Shown here: positions 19,801 through 20,776 of the stretch, one piece after another
How positions within the stretch are numbered: position 1 is the first letter of the stretch
Layout: every line of letters starts with the position of its first letter
Source: Pelargonium nanum
Lineage: Eukaryota > Streptophyta > Magnoliopsida > Geraniales > Geraniaceae
DNA length: 20,776 nucleotides
Assembly: GCA_036897485.1 (NCBI GenBank)
Contig: JAYMTF010001891.1
Location: forward strand, 1-20,776
Direction: 5' to 3'
The notes under the pieces: generated by a model
Told to the model about the DNA's origin: nothing
Database searches by the model: none
What the model saw: the letters and a program-made list of their open reading frames with translations, nothing else
Program-made: the position numbers and the translations under genes

Positions 19801-20645
19801 TTACTGTTTAGTGGGAACACGAGTTTGGAGGCCTAGCTTGCGGTGATGGGCTGTTTAGTGGTGGTAGAGATGGGGGAGTTAGGCTCTTATTTAGGTATGC
19901 CTTTTGGGGTTGGTAATGCATGATGTGGTGTGTTATGAAATGTGCTTGGTAAGATTTGATCTCGTGTTGATAGCTGGTAAAAACTGTTCTTGTCATCGGC
20001 GAGTCAAGAGGTTTTATTGAAGGCAGTGGCTCAAATCATCCCAAATTATTTGATGTCGGTGTACCTCTTTCCAAAGAGTGTTTGTGATGAGTTGGAAAGA
20101 ATTCTCAACTCTTTTTGGTGGGGTAGTAAAATAAATGGTGGGGGATCAATTCATTGGTTTTCGTGGGGTAGGATGTGTCATGGGAAGGGTGTTGGATGGG
20201 TGGGTTTTAAGCATATTCATGAGTCTAATGTTGCAGGGTAAGCATGGGTGAAGGTTGTTTTTCTAATCCAGATTCATTGTTTTGTCATGTGTTTGCGAGT
20301 CCGTAATATCCAGGTCGCTATTTTTTGGATGCTCCAAGTGGTTTGAATCCGATTTATCTGTGGAGGTGTTTTCGAGAGGCTCAGTTACTGTTGGAAGAGG
20401 GATGTTTATAGAGAGTTGGTGTAGGTGATCGTATCCAAGTTTTTCCTGATCTTTGAGTTCCAGATGCTCCGAAATTTTAACTCATTATTGGGATGAGAGA
20501 TGGCGTGTCTGCGCTTATAGTTAGAGATCTCATTCGGGTTGGTGGTGGTGGTTAGAATGAGGATACGGTGAGCAGAGGATCTTCACCGTGTCTTGAGCAT
20601 AATATTGAGTCGATTTCCAAGGTTTGATGTGTGGTTTTTGTTGAA
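19801..20645 (+). pseudogene. LINE ORF2 C-terminal region, broken
   Basis: The open part 19990-20241 reads SSASQEVLLKAVAQIIPNYLMSVYLFP and FWWGSKINGGGSIHWFSW, the region after the reverse transcriptase in plant LINEs. Weaker similarity continues in other frames: DAPSG, SYLWR-like and ITHWDERWRV-like words near 20320-20510, and a VWFLLKDKSG-like word near 20625-20655. I do not see the zf-RVT or RNase H region clearly. Confidence 0.75.
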
Positions 20646-20776
20646 GGACAAGAGTGGAACATTGATAACTCGGTTTTATATCGAGTTATTCATCATCATT
20701 TGAGAATATTTGTTGGCCTTTTGCATCATATTTCACCATCATTCTCATGTTTTTGGCTAGTTTGGATCATATGTGC
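20646..20776. other. unassigned end of window with a small hairpin
   Basis: ATAACTCG (20665-20672) and CGAGTTAT (20682-20689) form an 8-base inverted repeat with a 9-base loop. The rest is T-rich. It may be the LINE 3' end, or another repeat that begins here. Confidence 0.4.

Larger units (their letters stand above)
17340..20650 (+). mobile_element. 5'-truncated, decayed plant LINE (L1 type)
   Basis: The order on the plus strand is the end of ORF1, an apurinic-type endonuclease (MSLLSWNCR...), a linker, reverse transcriptase (FADD) and the C-terminal region, as in plant L1-like elements. The left edge falls inside the ORF1 zinc-knuckle region, so the 5' part is missing, as is common for LINEs. 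Frame changes and stops occur throughout: the reading moves among all three plus frames at least five times between 17340 and 20640. It cannot encode an active protein. Recognisable protein similarity is lost after about 20640, and a poly(A) tail is not seen, so the true 3' end may lie beyond the window. Confidence 0.9.

Noticed and set aside
1-20776. CRISPR array, operon, phage or bacterial defence system
   Set aside because: There are no spaced direct repeats of the right kind, and the GT-AG introns and element families show plant nuclear DNA.

Overview
This window is nuclear DNA from a flowering plant, most likely a eudicot. One host gene is split into 28 exons with GT-AG introns. The rest is AT-rich intergenic DNA holding several plant transposable-element families. 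The species cannot be named from the sequence.

Layout: (a) 1-2313: a probable LTR-like relic at the left edge, then gene-free AT-rich DNA with a GC-richer patch carrying an imperfect duplication (1451-1698) and a small inverted repeat (1962-2013). (b) 2314-3896: a nested insertion. A tRNA-derived SINE with a 15-bp target duplication has its A-rich tail split by a 1331-bp Mutator-like element, which has about 260-bp terminal inverted repeats and a 9-bp target duplication. (c) 3897-4403: promoter and 5' UTR of the host gene. (d) 4404-15551: a complete, apparently intact SECRET AGENT (SEC) gene, plus strand, 983 codons. It encodes a protein O-GlcNAc transferase with about 13 TPR repeats followed by a GT41 catalytic domain. 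Every exon joins in frame. (e) 15552-17330: 3' UTR and flank, a GC-rich patch, a segment that looks like a plant 5' leader on the minus strand, and a stretch with transposon-end-like short repeats. (f) about 17340-20650: a decayed, 5'-truncated plant LINE (L1 type) on the plus strand with the end of ORF1, an ATGA ORF1/ORF2 overlap, endonuclease, reverse transcriptase and C-terminal region. The last ~130 bases are not assigned.

SEC is the only gene likely to be expressed. In Arabidopsis, SEC O-GlcNAcylates nuclear and cytosolic proteins, including DELLA proteins of gibberellin signalling, and overlaps functionally with the O-fucosyltransferase SPINDLY. The transposable elements are not part of that function, but the nested SINE/Mutator insertion ends about 0.5 kb upstream of the SEC start codon and could influence its promoter. 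I found no novel multi-gene system. The clearest unusual structure is the nested insertion, whose order can be read from its two target duplications.
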